Assembly (NCBI RefSeq): GCF_007860125.1 | Contig: NZ_SJPW01000002.1 | Span: 682,263-746,262 of the forward strand | Origin: Rubripirellula tenax | Lineage (GTDB): Bacteria > Planctomycetota > Planctomycetia > Pirellulales > Pirellulaceae | Direction: 5' to 3' | Length of the DNA stretch: 64,000 nt | Shown here: positions 52,468 through 61,676 of the stretch, in pieces | Position numbering within the stretch: the stretch's first letter is position 1 | Layout of the letters: each line of letters begins with the position of its first letter | Notes under the pieces: model-generated | Database searches by the model: none | Told to the model about the DNA's origin: nothing | Seen by the model: the letters and a program-made list of their open reading frames with translations, nothing else | Translations under genes and position numbers: made by a program

Positions 52468-55435
52468 ATCGACAACAGCTTCAAACGCAATGCAACCCCG
52501 ACGCATTGGAACAGTTTCTGCAAGGGACGCTTGGCGGCAGCGAAGCCGAAGTGCTGGAACTGCACTTGACGGAGTGCGAGTCGTGTGTCGAGCAAATCCA
52601 ACTTGCCGCCCAACGCGTTTGTCATGGCAGGAAGCTCAAAACCTGCTGGCTGCTGACGAGTACGACAGCCCAGAACAGGTCGCTGCAATCACGTCGCTGC
52701 TATCAGGCGAACAGGATTCCATCACCAAGCAACAAACGGCCGACGTGCTCTCTCGCGAGATACGTGGCTGGCTCGATCCAACCGACGATCCGCAGTCGTT
52801 AGGTCGATTTGCGGGATACGAGATTGTCGGTATCGTCGGTCATGGTGGCATGGGGATTGTGCTAAAGGGTTTTGAGTCGTCGCTCAACCGTTATGTCGCC
52901 ATCAAAGTGCTAGCGCCTCGTTTGGCAACGAACGGTAATGCACGCAAGCGATTCGCTCGCGAAGCCCAGGCCGCAGCGGCGGTTCGGCACGACAACGTGA
53001 TCGCAATCCATCGGGTCGACGACTGGCACGGCTTGCCATTCTTGGTGATGCCCTACGTCGGCGGTATCTCATTGCAGAAACGAATCGACATCGAGGGCTC
53101 GTTGAACATCGAGCAGACGTTGCGGGTCGGTGTGCAAATCGCATCGGGACTCGCTGCCGCTCACGCTCAGGGGCTGGTTCACCGCGACATCAAACCTGCC
53201 AATATCTTGCTGGAGCAAGGCGTCGAACGTGTTACGATCACCGACTTCGGCTTGGCTCGCGCAGCCGACGATGCTTCAGTGACTCGCACGGGAGTGATCG
53301 CAGGCACGCCCCAGTACATGTCACCCGAACAAGCCGAAGCTCGGCAGATCGACGCCCGCAGCGATTTGTTCAGTCTCGGTAGCGTACTTTATGCGATGGC
53401 CACTGGCCGCCCACCTTTTCGCGGCGACCACAGCTTTGAAGTACTCAAACGCATCGTCAACGAGCCAACACGCCCCATACGAGAAATCGAAGCGTCAGTT
53501 CCCGAATGGTTCGAGCAACTGGTCGCTCGCCTGCACTGCAAATTCCCCAACGACCGTTTTGATTCCGCCGAACAAGTTGCCAATCTACTCGAAGACTGCC
53601 TAGCCCATGTTCAGCAACCAACCACAACGCCGCTCCCCGAAGCCGTGGCGAATCCCGTAGCGGAACTCGCCAAGAGTTTCGGCTCTCGCAGTACAAAACC
53701 CGCATCCGAAAGTCTTGGCGACTTCCGCTACCCACCAATCGGTAAACTCATCGTCGCCGCAGCGTTCGCCTTCTCGCTGATCTTTGCTGGCGTCCTAATC
53801 GTGCTGGAACTGAACAAAGGCACGCTAACGATCGAATCGGAAGTTGATGACATTCCCATTCGAGTCATGCGGGGTAAGGAAGTCGTGCAAGAACTGAAGG
53901 TCTCGCACGGAAGCGAGTCAACTCGAATTTCCGCTGGCGACTATGTTATCGAAATCGCCGGAAAGTTCTCTGGCGTTTCGGTTGAAGCCGGAGGGAAAGT
54001 CTCGTTGGAGCGAGGCGGTTCGGCAGTCGTTAACATCACTACCGAAGAATTGGCCCACGCCGAGAGGCCAATAGCGGAAGCTGCACAACGGTCCGAAAAA
54101 AACGCACGAGAGCAGGCCGAAATGGCCTTCAAAATGAGCGAAGCAGCCGCTAAGGCATTGGATGAAGCAAAAGACACTGAACGTTCAGAAGCGGAACCAG
54201 ATGCGATTGCTGGCGAACAAGGAAAGAGCAATTCTGCAGCAGACATGGTGGCAGGTAGCATCGTCACTTCGCAGACTGAGGGCAAGGATGACACACCCTC
54301 GGTCGGCTCGCTGATCCTGCTCAAGCTGACCGGAGATGTCGCCAGGGAATATGCACGGGAAACCGGCCAACTCCGTCACGACGAGACGCCACCGGAAGGA
54401 ATGGAAATTGAAACGACCGCTGAGGTCGCTCAGCGACTGAGCGATGGTCGACTGCGAATCGAACACTTGTCGCCGCCGCGAGTTGTGTTCACCGACAATT
54501 GGTACACGATGTTGCTGGCCACGGTCCAGCCGTCGGCAATCTCAAGGGAGACGACGCCTCGAGGAACGGTCGTCAGTGCGTCACCCGGTGCGGCGATCGA
54601 ATCGATGACGAATGACGAGTCGCAGCCCTTTCGATTGACGCTTTCCGATCTTGATGATGTGGTGATGAAGCCACTGATTCAGCCGCTTCCAGCCAAAGAG
54701 GCTGCGTTGTCTGAATTGCAGTTCAAACGGACCGCTGCCGCGCTGAATCACTTGCTGCGGCTCAATGGCGACGGGACAACACACATCGAAAAAGTGGGAG
54801 GTCCTACCAATTTCATGGGTATCAAAGACGTGGAGGCAATTCGGTCTCACGGCAAAGACTACGTTGCGGTTGCCGCGCGTCGATTTCCTCCCGAGGTTGA
54901 ACAACCGTTCGGTCAACATGGCGCCGGGATGATCTTTCTGTTCGACAAGAAGGGGATTCTGGAAGCGAAGTTTGGCGGCAATCTCGGTGCCGATGGAGTG
55001 AATTCTGAGGACGTTCAGTTGTTGTCGCTTGGCACCGAGGATCAGTGGTTTGTTGTCATCCATGTCTTCGAACCCCGCGGCCCGCTCGAGAAGACGCAGA
55101 GAATCCACTTGGTCGAAGACGGGTTTCCGCTGGCGTTTCAAATCCACGCGATCAAGTCGATGGCGTGGACCAGTGCGCCGTACGAAAACGATGACTTTGG
55201 CTACAAGCACTTTTTCAATCCCAACGGCATCCCGAATCGCGAATTCGGCAAAGGACACGACGGGAGGGAGTACCACTCGATTCTTGGTTGGGACGCAAAG
55301 GAGAGAATTTTCCGAGGACCGTCGCAGCTCATCTACAAGGACAAGCTCTTGTTTCACGTCAACTTCTCGGCATCGACAAGATTTCATGCGACCGATCGCC
55401 CTCGTGACGATCAAACTACCGAGGATCGCAATTGA
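52464..55435 (+). CDS. Membrane Ser/Thr kinase 3, split by a one-base frameshift
   Basis: The gene starts at ATG 52464, overlapping the sigma stop, and its first 51 codons encode the expected zinc-finger anti-sigma part (LHLTECESCVEQI). Around 52617 the frame must shift: the sequence reads CGC-GT-TTG-TCA-TGG where kinase 2 has GGT-TTG-TCG-TGG (Gly-Leu-Ser-Trp), so one G is missing. Everything after is intact: HGGMGIVLKGFE near residue 124, HRDIKPANILL near 240, DFGLARA, GTPQYMSPEQ, a transmembrane helix near 428-448 nearly identical to that of kinase 2, a charged helical linker and an external domain of about 350 residues. It is either a sequencing error, a recent mutation detaching the anti-sigma part, or recoding. 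A downstream ATG at 52490 is in the kinase frame but gives nonsense until 52618. Confidence 0.8.
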
Positions 55436-55796
55436 GCATCCAACGCGGTTGTTCGCGATCCAATCACCTCGACAGGTGAAGCCAAGAAGCCGATTCAGGC
55501 ATCGTATCCTGCCGTCGCGAAGAAAGGCGACTCGCCCTACTGTCTGGTTTAAAATCGAAAAGGTTCCAGGAATCGTTGATTCCGCCGGGGCAAGCCCGAA
55601 GCGGAGATCCAAGGAAGAATGAGCGAGGGGACGCGTTGATTCCGCGATGGTAGCTGCCAGTTGTTTGCGCCGCCGGGACAAGCCCAGACGGAAGCTTGTT
55701 CTGAATTTGGTTACAATGGCATCCGGAGAACGGATGGAATTCGGAAAGCCTTCTACGTCGCTGACTCGCAAATCGCTATGCCTAAGGAGACCCTTG
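55436..55796. other. Intergenic stretch after kinase 3
   Basis: 361 bases with no supported gene, holding composite repeat copy 3 (55575-55695). The end carries CTAAGGAGA, the ribosome site of the next gene. A long antisense open frame runs through here and into kinase 3 but has no coding signature. Confidence 0.5.
55575..55695 (+). repeat. Composite dispersed repeat, copy 3
   Basis: GTTGATTCCGCCGGGGCAAG starts the first half; GCGTTGATTCCGCGATGGTA and GTTTGCGCCGCCGGGACAAG make up the second. It matches copies 1 and 2 in order, spacing and orientation. Confidence 0.85.
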
Positions 55797-56720
55797 ATGT
55801 CCCGAATCAAACAAGTTCTCACCGCGAACTTCTGCGCGATCCTGTTGGCGTGCTTTTCACAAACGGCCTTTGCGATTGTCGTCCCCATTGCGTCGATCGA
55901 CGGCCTGCACGCGAGTCTCTCGCCAGATATTCCCGAACCCGTTCGCAAGCAAATTGAAACGGCGCTGAAAAGCGAAAACTGTCGGTTCGTAAAGGGAAGT
56001 TGGACCAACGCAAGAATCAACTTGCGATTTGCAGGTGACACATCCGCAATCAACGAACTTCTGAACAAACTCGCGAAGTGCCCAGCAATTACTGTTCCTG
56101 TGTCTTTCAAGGCGATGAAAGGCGACTGGGACTGGATGGTCGTGAACGACACGCGGAGATCGGGTGAGAAATTCAATGTGATCATCAATCTGGATTACGC
56201 AGGACTTCAACTCGAAGATCTGGTCATTCCCGCATCAAAAATTTCCGGGGCCACGCCGACTTCCTATTCGCATTGGAACGGCGACTGGGAAGTAGCGGAC
56301 GACCTGCACACCGCACTCGGATTCGCGGCAGACTCGCGAGCGTTGAGCTTCACATATCCCTCTTCATTTCGACTCAGTCTGGGAGTTCGGGCAACCAACG
56401 CCGCCGATTCAAACGATGGCAGTGCAGGAAGGCTTGAAGAGATGGGGCATGGGATCAGCAATTCCGGACGCTGGATCGCGGACGCCGAGGAGCTTGGATT
56501 CACGACCGATCGCTGTATCGTCTCCACTCACCTTGGCAACACGTTTCTTTGGTTCACCGACGTACCGTTTGTCGGCATTCACGGCGGTAAGGTGTCGTAT
56601 GTGGAGGGAGTCGACAAGAACCACGATTTGCTGATCATCGACTACAACACGATGCCAAAACATCTCGACGGCGAGAAACGCACTGGTGAAACAATCGTGT
56701 ACCGCCGCAAGAAGCAGTAA
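55797..56720 (+). CDS. Secreted protein of unknown function
   Basis: A 307-residue protein with a signal peptide (SRIKQVLTANFCAILLACFSQTAFA), so it is exported. The mature part opens with a region of about 100 residues predicted alpha/beta (ASLSPDIPEPVRKQIETALKS, RINLRFAGDTSAINELLNKLAK), and later segments are beta-rich (FNVIINLDYAGLQLEDLVIPAS; NTFLWFTDVPFVGIHGGKVSYVEG). No family is recognised. AAGGAG lies eight bases upstream of ATG 55797; the frame is open further upstream only through repeat DNA. It is 2 bp before the membrane protein gene, so they are co-transcribed. Confidence 0.7.
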   Translation: MSRIKQVLTANFCAILLACFSQTAFAIVVPIASIDGLHASLSPDIPEPVRKQIETALKSENCRFVKGSWTNARINLRFAGDTSAINELLNKLAKCPAITVPVSFKAMKGDWDWMVVNDTRRSGEKFNVIINLDYAGLQLEDLVIPASKISGATPTSYSHWNGDWEVADDLHTALGFAADSRALSFTYPSSFRLSLGVRATNAADSNDGSAGRLEEMGHGISNSGRWIADAEELGFTTDRCIVSTHLGNTFLWFTDVPFVGIHGGKVSYVEGVDKNHDLLIIDYNTMPKHLDGEKRTGETIVYRRKKQ

Positions 56721-56722
56721 CG

Positions 56723-57187
56723 GTGAAAAACCTTTACGAATCACCGCCGAATTTAGACGCCGCCTCGGTGCACATCCCTCGCTCGTTCCGAGTGGCAGCG
56801 ATCTCTTTGGCGGTATTCGCAGTTCTAATCGGTGCCATCCATTTGGCACCGTTCCTGACAAGACCGATTGCGACATGGGGCTGGCAGAACTGGTGGTTCG
56901 GGTTTGCCCCAGCGGCCTATTTGTTGTTCGCTGCCTTGGTTGCCGTGCCCTGCGAGCGATGGCGACCGCGATTCGGAATGATCTTACTTCCGACTGTCCT
57001 TTCGCCGTTGCTGCTGGTAACAGGACTCATCTTGTTCGCAAGCTATCTCGATTTTTCCAACATCTTCGCCGGCAAGTATTCCTGGTCGCAAATTCTGCAT
57101 TCGCTTCTGATTCTCTCGCTCTGTCCCGTCGTGTGGTATTACCTGTCCCTTGCCGCAGTGCGCTCGTTTCGGATGCTCTCAAGCTGA
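56723..57187 (+). CDS. Four-helix membrane protein
   Basis: A 154-residue protein starting at GTG with four hydrophobic segments: VAAISLAVFAVLIGAIHLAP (24-43), FGFAPAAYLLFAALVAVP (58-76), MILLPTVLSPLLLVTGLILF (85-105) and ILHSLLILSLCPVVWYYLSL (124-143). It follows the secreted protein by 2 bases with no room for a separate promoter. No family is recognised. Confidence 0.65.
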   Translation: MKNLYESPPNLDAASVHIPRSFRVAAISLAVFAVLIGAIHLAPFLTRPIATWGWQNWWFGFAPAAYLLFAALVAVPCERWRPRFGMILLPTVLSPLLLVTGLILFASYLDFSNIFAGKYSWSQILHSLLILSLCPVVWYYLSLAAVRSFRMLSS

Positions 57188-57465
57188 GCGGACAACTCTG
57201 TCTTGCGGTCACGCGCTAAGCGATCAGGAGGCGAATCGGGCACTTTGAGGTGACAAGGCCAGTAAACGACCGCCCCTGGCCCTCCATATTTGGAATTCGC
57301 AATGAGACGTCGCACATGAATTCCCGAAACATCTATCGGTGGGTGCAGACTTTGGTCCTTTCCGCCGCACATGAATCCGAGATCCGCTTGCATGACGACG
57401 CGTATAGATGATTACCGACCGTTGAAACTGCGATAGGCTTTATCGGCATTCTTCCTCAGCTGGCA
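57188..57465. other. Intergenic stretch without visible features
   Basis: Nothing supportable is seen here before the promoter-operator of the BlaI/M56 pair 2; no open frame has a credible start. Confidence 0.4.
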
Positions 57466-57509
57466 TTGACCTAGTACAGTTGTACCGAGTAAATTGCGTA
57501 CAAATGTAC
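57466..57509 (+). promoter_or_regulatory. Promoter with two BlaI-type operators (pair 2)
   Basis: TTGACC (57466-57471), an 18-base spacer and TAAATT (57490-57495) form a promoter. Two 12-base dyads flank the -10 box: GTACAGTTGTAC at 57474-57485, inside the spacer, and GTACAAATGTAC at 57498-57509. Both contain TACAnnTGTA, the known core of BlaI/MecI operators, and the outer bases CTAGTACA/TGTACTAG make the pair a larger palindrome. The centres are 24 bp apart. Binding of the repressor encoded at 57534 would block polymerase, giving autoregulation. Confidence 0.85.
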
Positions 57510-57533
57510 TAGAGAAATCTGTCGGAGAGGTAA

Positions 57534-57923
57534 ATGGCTGCTCGACCTGCGTTGTCAAAGGGTGAAATGGAGGTGGCTCGCGTGCTGTGGGAAATTGGGC
57601 CTGCGGGCGTTCGTGATGTGCATGAGTTGCTGGCATCCGTGCGCGACATTGAGCTTGCTACCGTGCAAACGTATCTGCGGCGATTGGAAGCCAAGGGATA
57701 CGCGAGCAGTCAACTGAAAGGTCGAGCAAGAGTTTACTCGGCCAAGACGAAACCGCGGACCGTCATCCGCGAGACGGTGGATGAACTAGTCGATCGACTG
57801 TTTGGTGGGGATTCGATGCCGCTGGTCCGCCATTTGATCGAGGATCGCGGTATCGAGCGGGAGGACTTGGATGAGCTACGCCAATTGCTCGACCGCCTCG
57901 AAAACAGCGGAGGCAAATCATGA
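57534..57923 (+). CDS. BlaI/MecI/CopY-family repressor 2
   Basis: A 129-residue winged-helix repressor: ALSKGEMEVARVLWEIGPAGVRDVHELL, then ATVQTYLRRLEAKGYASSQLKGRARVYSA (recognition helix and wing) and RETVDELVDRLFGGDSMPLVRHLI (dimerisation tail). Two matching operators lie in its promoter at 57466-57509. The start follows GGAGAGG. It overlaps the M56 gene by 4 bases. Confidence 0.93.
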   Translation: MAARPALSKGEMEVARVLWEIGPAGVRDVHELLASVRDIELATVQTYLRRLEAKGYASSQLKGRARVYSAKTKPRTVIRETVDELVDRLFGGDSMPLVRHLIEDRGIEREDLDELRQLLDRLENSGGKS

Positions 57924-60838
57924 ACGCATGGTTTTCGGTTTCCGCTCCGAACATCTGGGAGTTGCTGATTCAGCAGTGCATTCAGGTAACCGTCCTGATT
58001 CTTTGCGTGTTGCTATTGGCGCGCTTTTTTGCGAAAGATCGACCGCATCTGGCGCATGCGCTGTGGGGATTGGTGTTACTGAAATGTTTGACGCCACCAA
58101 TGTTTGCGTTGCCGCTGAGTCCGTTCTGCTTGCTGCGGTCCTCAACTGAGTCCCGAAGCACGATATCGAACGTTTATGTAATGACGCGGGCTGGATCACT
58201 GAAAGAATCGGCGTTCGACCCTGGTGCAACGTTGGCTCAGTCGCCACGACAACCGAGCGATGTACCAGCCCCGCAGTCAACGAATCACTCTGCATTCGCG
58301 CCGTTCGATGCAGAGTGGATATCAAAGCGAGTACCCAGCGAGAGTTCAAGGCGAACACTTCTGCCTGGGGGAATTGTCCAGAGTAAGGCAACGTCGGAAA
58401 CCAAGTGGCCTAGTTGGGCCGTTGGAGCGTGGGCAATCAGTGCAATCCTATGTTTACTGATCGCAGCAGCGAGATTGATGTGGTTTCTTCGCAAAGTTAG
58501 GAACTCACGTATCGAACCAGCCTCAACGACGCTGGAGACGCTTGATCAACTATTGGCTGAGTTACCGCAACGTCGCTGGTTCTTTCGCAGACGTGTGCGT
58601 TTGGTAGTGGTCGACAGTCTGATCGGCCCAGCCGTTGTGGGACTGTTGCGGCCCAGAATCCTGCTACCTCGCGTCCTTGAATCGCAATGCACTGAAAGCG
58701 AATTGCGAATCTTGCTCGCCCATGAACTGACACATATTCGGCGAGGAGATCTGTGGTGGGCGTTGTTACAAACGACAGCCTGTTGCCTGTGGTGGTTTCA
58801 CCCGCTGGTGTATTGGGTGTCGCGACTTTTTGATCGCGTGACGGAGCAAAGTTGCGATGAGGAGACGGTTGCCAGCTTGCACTGCCAGCCGGCGGAGTAT
58901 GCACGCAGCTTGCTGTCTGTTTTGGAACGAAAACACTTGCTGCATTCTGCACCGGCGTTGCCGGGCGTGCGGCCAGTGGAACTTACTGTGAAAAGGATGG
59001 AGCGAATTATGAAACTCACTAGTAATGCAAAAGCACAACGACCATGGTGGGTCGTCCCCGTGATGTTGATCGGAGCCGCATGTGTGCTACCCGGTGCGGC
59101 CCTTAGCATCGCAGGCGATCAAGCCCCGCCGTACCCACCGAAGGATTTGACCTGGCAGGTCCAGCAAGCGTCTGCCAACGAACCAGCCCCACGACCTGGG
59201 ACGCCAATTCCAACGAGCACGCCGCAGTTTGTGAAAACATACGATGCGAAGCCAGCCATCGAGAAGATCAAGCAGGAAGACGCATGCACTGACGCTCAGG
59301 CGGACGCGATCCTTTCCAGTTCTCTGGCAAATGTTTCGAGGCACCTTCCTCATGTCGCCCCTACCGGGGTGATCGTTGACGGTGATCGAGTGATTGTTCG
59401 AGGCGACGATTCATCGCACAATCGCGTCAAGAGGGAACTCGAGCGAATTGAGAAGTATGGTTTCACGGATCAAGTGACCATGGATGCTAAGTTCGTTTCA
59501 ATGGCCTCGGATAAATTCAGCAAGCTTCCATTGGATTGGGCTTTGATTCCGCAAGACACGGGGAGCACACCTGTGTTGATGGTGTTGTTGAGTCCCGCTG
59601 AACTGCGATCGCTCGTCGAGCAAGTCCAAGGCGATGCTCGATCTAATCTGCTTCACTCGCCGCGCGTCACGCTATTCAATGGCCAAGAAGGAAACATTGC
59701 AGACATGACACAGCGTCCGTTCGTCGTGGGATTACAGAATCCAGCGAACGAGTCACCAGAAGCCGAAATACGAATCGAGAAAAGCGGTGTTGAATTGACC
59801 CTGTGTCCCGAAATGGACGAACGATTCATTGATCTCAACGTCAGGTGTTACCGATCGGTGATTGAAAACGTCTCCACATTCTCGTTTCAATCCGGTGGAA
59901 AGACTTGCGGCGTCCAAGTGCCGAAAGTGGTCAGGCAGCAGTTCCTCACTAAAACTGATTTGCCCCATGGCCATAGTTTGGCGTACGCAATGCCAGACTT
60001 GAGCGACCCAGAGATTGTGTCGCTCGTGATTCTGACCGCGACTCCAGTGTCAATGATCGAGCAGCAAGCCAATACCGATGCTTCGGCATCCGCAATTTCG
60101 CCAGGTGTGAACAGCGATATCACCTTTTTCCAGGCACAACCCTATGCAACTGTCCCTGCCGTTGCGGAAGTAAATGCTGAAAGCGATGCGGAAGATGAAC
60201 CCGTCCTGATCAAAGCTGACGGTCCCCGAATGTCAGACGAGGACACACTGAAGCTTACCAAGGCGATCCGTAAGTTCGGCTGGGCACCACATTTTGAAGG
60301 CACATTTGAATTTGAGATCAGCGATGAGAAAGTTCGGATCAAGGGAAAGAACATTGCGCTGTCAGAAGACAATGACGATCTGCTGATTGCGAGTCCTAGC
60401 GGAGAGATTGTTTTCAATTTGCCCCAAAAGACGATGCATTTCCAAGCCGATACCGTACTGGATTTCGCGTTTGACGATTCCGCGCTGAAAGTACAGGGCA
60501 AAGAACTATCGCTTAGCGAGGATGGCCTGCGGATCACGGGATCACCGTTGCGATTTGAGATGAAGGAACATGGCTTTCGGGGCGTGTCTGAGAGTCTTTC
60601 CTATGGCAACGATTTGCAGTTCACTGGTAACGTCAGGTTACAAACTGGCGACACCAAGCTTTCGGCGGACAAGGTTGAATTGTTTGACGGAGGCGAATCA
60701 CACGTGCTGCATCTCCTCGGCAATGTTTCGTTCAATGGCACCATTCCAGCAAACGGCACCGTTGAACAATACTCGGTCAATACGAAAGCCGTCTCAATGA
60801 AGTACAACCTGAAAACCGGTGAGTTTGACATGCCTTGA
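57920..60838 (+). CDS. BlaR1-type M56 metallopeptidase fused to secretin-like and OstA-like domains (2)
   Basis: A 972-residue membrane protein. Residues 1-390 are M56-like: hydrophobic segments near 15-35, 42-60 and 170-190, LLRPRILLPRVL, zinc motif HELTHIRRGD near 267-276, WWFHPLVYW and QSCDEE, then a transmembrane segment near 375-395. The external part differs from ordinary BlaR1. Residues about 450-700 resemble the secretin-type module seen in planctomycete proteins (LHSPRVTLFNGQEGNIADMTQ, RPFVVGLQ). Residues 760-970 are repeated short beta strands (FEFEISDEKVRIKGKNIALS; LQFTGNVRLQTGDTKLSADK), like the OstA/LptA beta-jellyroll. A sensing role with repressor 2 is expected. Confidence 0.82.
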   Translation: MNAWFSVSAPNIWELLIQQCIQVTVLILCVLLLARFFAKDRPHLAHALWGLVLLKCLTPPMFALPLSPFCLLRSSTESRSTISNVYVMTRAGSLKESAFDPGATLAQSPRQPSDVPAPQSTNHSAFAPFDAEWISKRVPSESSRRTLLPGGIVQSKATSETKWPSWAVGAWAISAILCLLIAAARLMWFLRKVRNSRIEPASTTLETLDQLLAELPQRRWFFRRRVRLVVVDSLIGPAVVGLLRPRILLPRVLESQCTESELRILLAHELTHIRRGDLWWALLQTTACCLWWFHPLVYWVSRLFDRVTEQSCDEETVASLHCQPAEYARSLLSVLERKHLLHSAPALPGVRPVELTVKRMERIMKLTSNAKAQRPWWVVPVMLIGAACVLPGAALSIAGDQAPPYPPKDLTWQVQQASANEPAPRPGTPIPTSTPQFVKTYDAKPAIEKIKQEDACTDAQADAILSSSLANVSRHLPHVAPTGVIVDGDRVIVRGDDSSHNRVKRELERIEKYGFTDQVTMDAKFVSMASDKFSKLPLDWALIPQDTGSTPVLMVLLSPAELRSLVEQVQGDARSNLLHSPRVTLFNGQEGNIADMTQRPFVVGLQNPANESPEAEIRIEKSGVELTLCPEMDERFIDLNVRCYRSVIENVSTFSFQSGGKTCGVQVPKVVRQQFLTKTDLPHGHSLAYAMPDLSDPEIVSLVILTATPVSMIEQQANTDASASAISPGVNSDITFFQAQPYATVPAVAEVNAESDAEDEPVLIKADGPRMSDEDTLKLTKAIRKFGWAPHFEGTFEFEISDEKVRIKGKNIALSEDNDDLLIASPSGEIVFNLPQKTMHFQADTVLDFAFDDSALKVQGKELSLSEDGLRITGSPLRFEMKEHGFRGVSESLSYGNDLQFTGNVRLQTGDTKLSADKVELFDGGESHVLHLLGNVSFNGTIPANGTVEQYSVNTKAVSMKYNLKTGEFDMP

Positions 60839-61191
60839 CCAGCAGGTTTCCGTAGAGTCCTCGTGATTCCTTGCGGTCGACGCTGACTTGGCTCTGCGTC
60901 TAGACTTCCTCCGCTTCCCAGCGTTTCATGAATCGACACAACCTGATCCCACGCCTGGGAATCGCGGCGATCGGACAGCCGGTGAGTCGAAAAAGGGGCC
61001 ATAGCTCGAATATCGGAATGAGTCCGCGTACCTTTTCTTTCCGCGTACCTTTTCTTTCCGACGTTCTCTACGGAGACCTCCCAGTGGCGAAGGATGTCGC
61101 CGCAGCCGACGTGCCGGTGATCCCAGTCAGGGAATTGGCACCTGCACAGCACGGGCTTTTCGCTTGACTCAGGAAAACTGGCCTCTTTGCC
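60839..61191. other. Intergenic stretch before the pair 3 promoter
   Basis: No gene is supported here. A short direct repeat (CGTACCTTTTCTTTCC) occurs twice in tandem at about 61027-61059. The promoter-operator of pair 3 begins at 61192. Confidence 0.5.
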
Positions 61192-61240
61192 TTGACGTGA
61201 CGAATTCGTTCGCTAACATTGGGCTGAGTGGCGAATTCGT
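61192..61240 (+). promoter_or_regulatory. Promoter with two dyad operators (pair 3)
   Basis: TTGACG (61192-61197), a 16-base spacer and TAACAT (61214-61219) form a promoter. ACGAATTCGT (61200-61209, a perfect palindrome) lies in the spacer and GCGAATTCGT (61231-61240) downstream; both continue TCG. The layout, one operator between -35 and -10 and one after the -10, is the same as at 57466-57509, but the sequence is different, so repressor 3 likely has its own specificity. Confidence 0.7.
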
Positions 61241-61289
61241 TCGTCATGAGATTCAGGTGGTTTCTTTGCACGCGGAGGGTTTTCTGGTT

Positions 61290-61676
61290 ATGGCTCGACA
61301 CGTTTCTTCACAGCCGACCGAGGTTGAGCTGCAGATCTTGCGTATCTTGTGGAACGATGGCCCGAGCATTGCTCGGCACGTTCATGATTCGCTGCAAGCG
61401 TTTAAGCAAACGACGTATTCAACAACCGTGAAAATGCTATCGGTGATGATGGATAAGGGATTGCTCAAGCGTGATGACGACGCGAAGCCGCAAGTTTATC
61501 GTGCTGCCGCGCCTCAACAGCGAACTCAAAAGCGGATGCTGGGTGACTTGATCGACAAAGTCTATGACGGATCAGCAGCAGCTTTGATGCTCCACGCGTT
61601 GTCGTCGAAAAAGGCAACGGCGGAAGAACTGCAAGAGATCCGCGAGATGCTGGACCAGTTGGAGGACAAGTCATGA
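61290..61676 (+). CDS. BlaI/MecI/CopY-family repressor 3
   Basis: A 128-residue winged-helix repressor: QPTEVELQILRILWNDGPSIARHVHDSL, YSTTVKMLSVMMDKGLLKR, a wing with PQVYRAAA and MLGDLIDKVYDGSAAALMLHALSS. It resembles repressor 1 more than repressor 2 in its tail. GGAGGG precedes ATG 61290; the longer open frame from 61164 starts inside the promoter and is rejected. It overlaps the M56 gene by 4 bases. Confidence 0.92.
   Translation: MARHVSSQPTEVELQILRILWNDGPSIARHVHDSLQAFKQTTYSTTVKMLSVMMDKGLLKRDDDAKPQVYRAAAPQQRTQKRMLGDLIDKVYDGSAAALMLHALSSKKATAEELQEIREMLDQLEDKS

Noticed and set aside
54581..56188. A 535-codon open frame on the minus strand
   Set aside because: It is antisense to kinase 3 and to the secreted protein gene, has no domain signature or ribosome site, and runs through repeat DNA; it is a by-product of codon bias.
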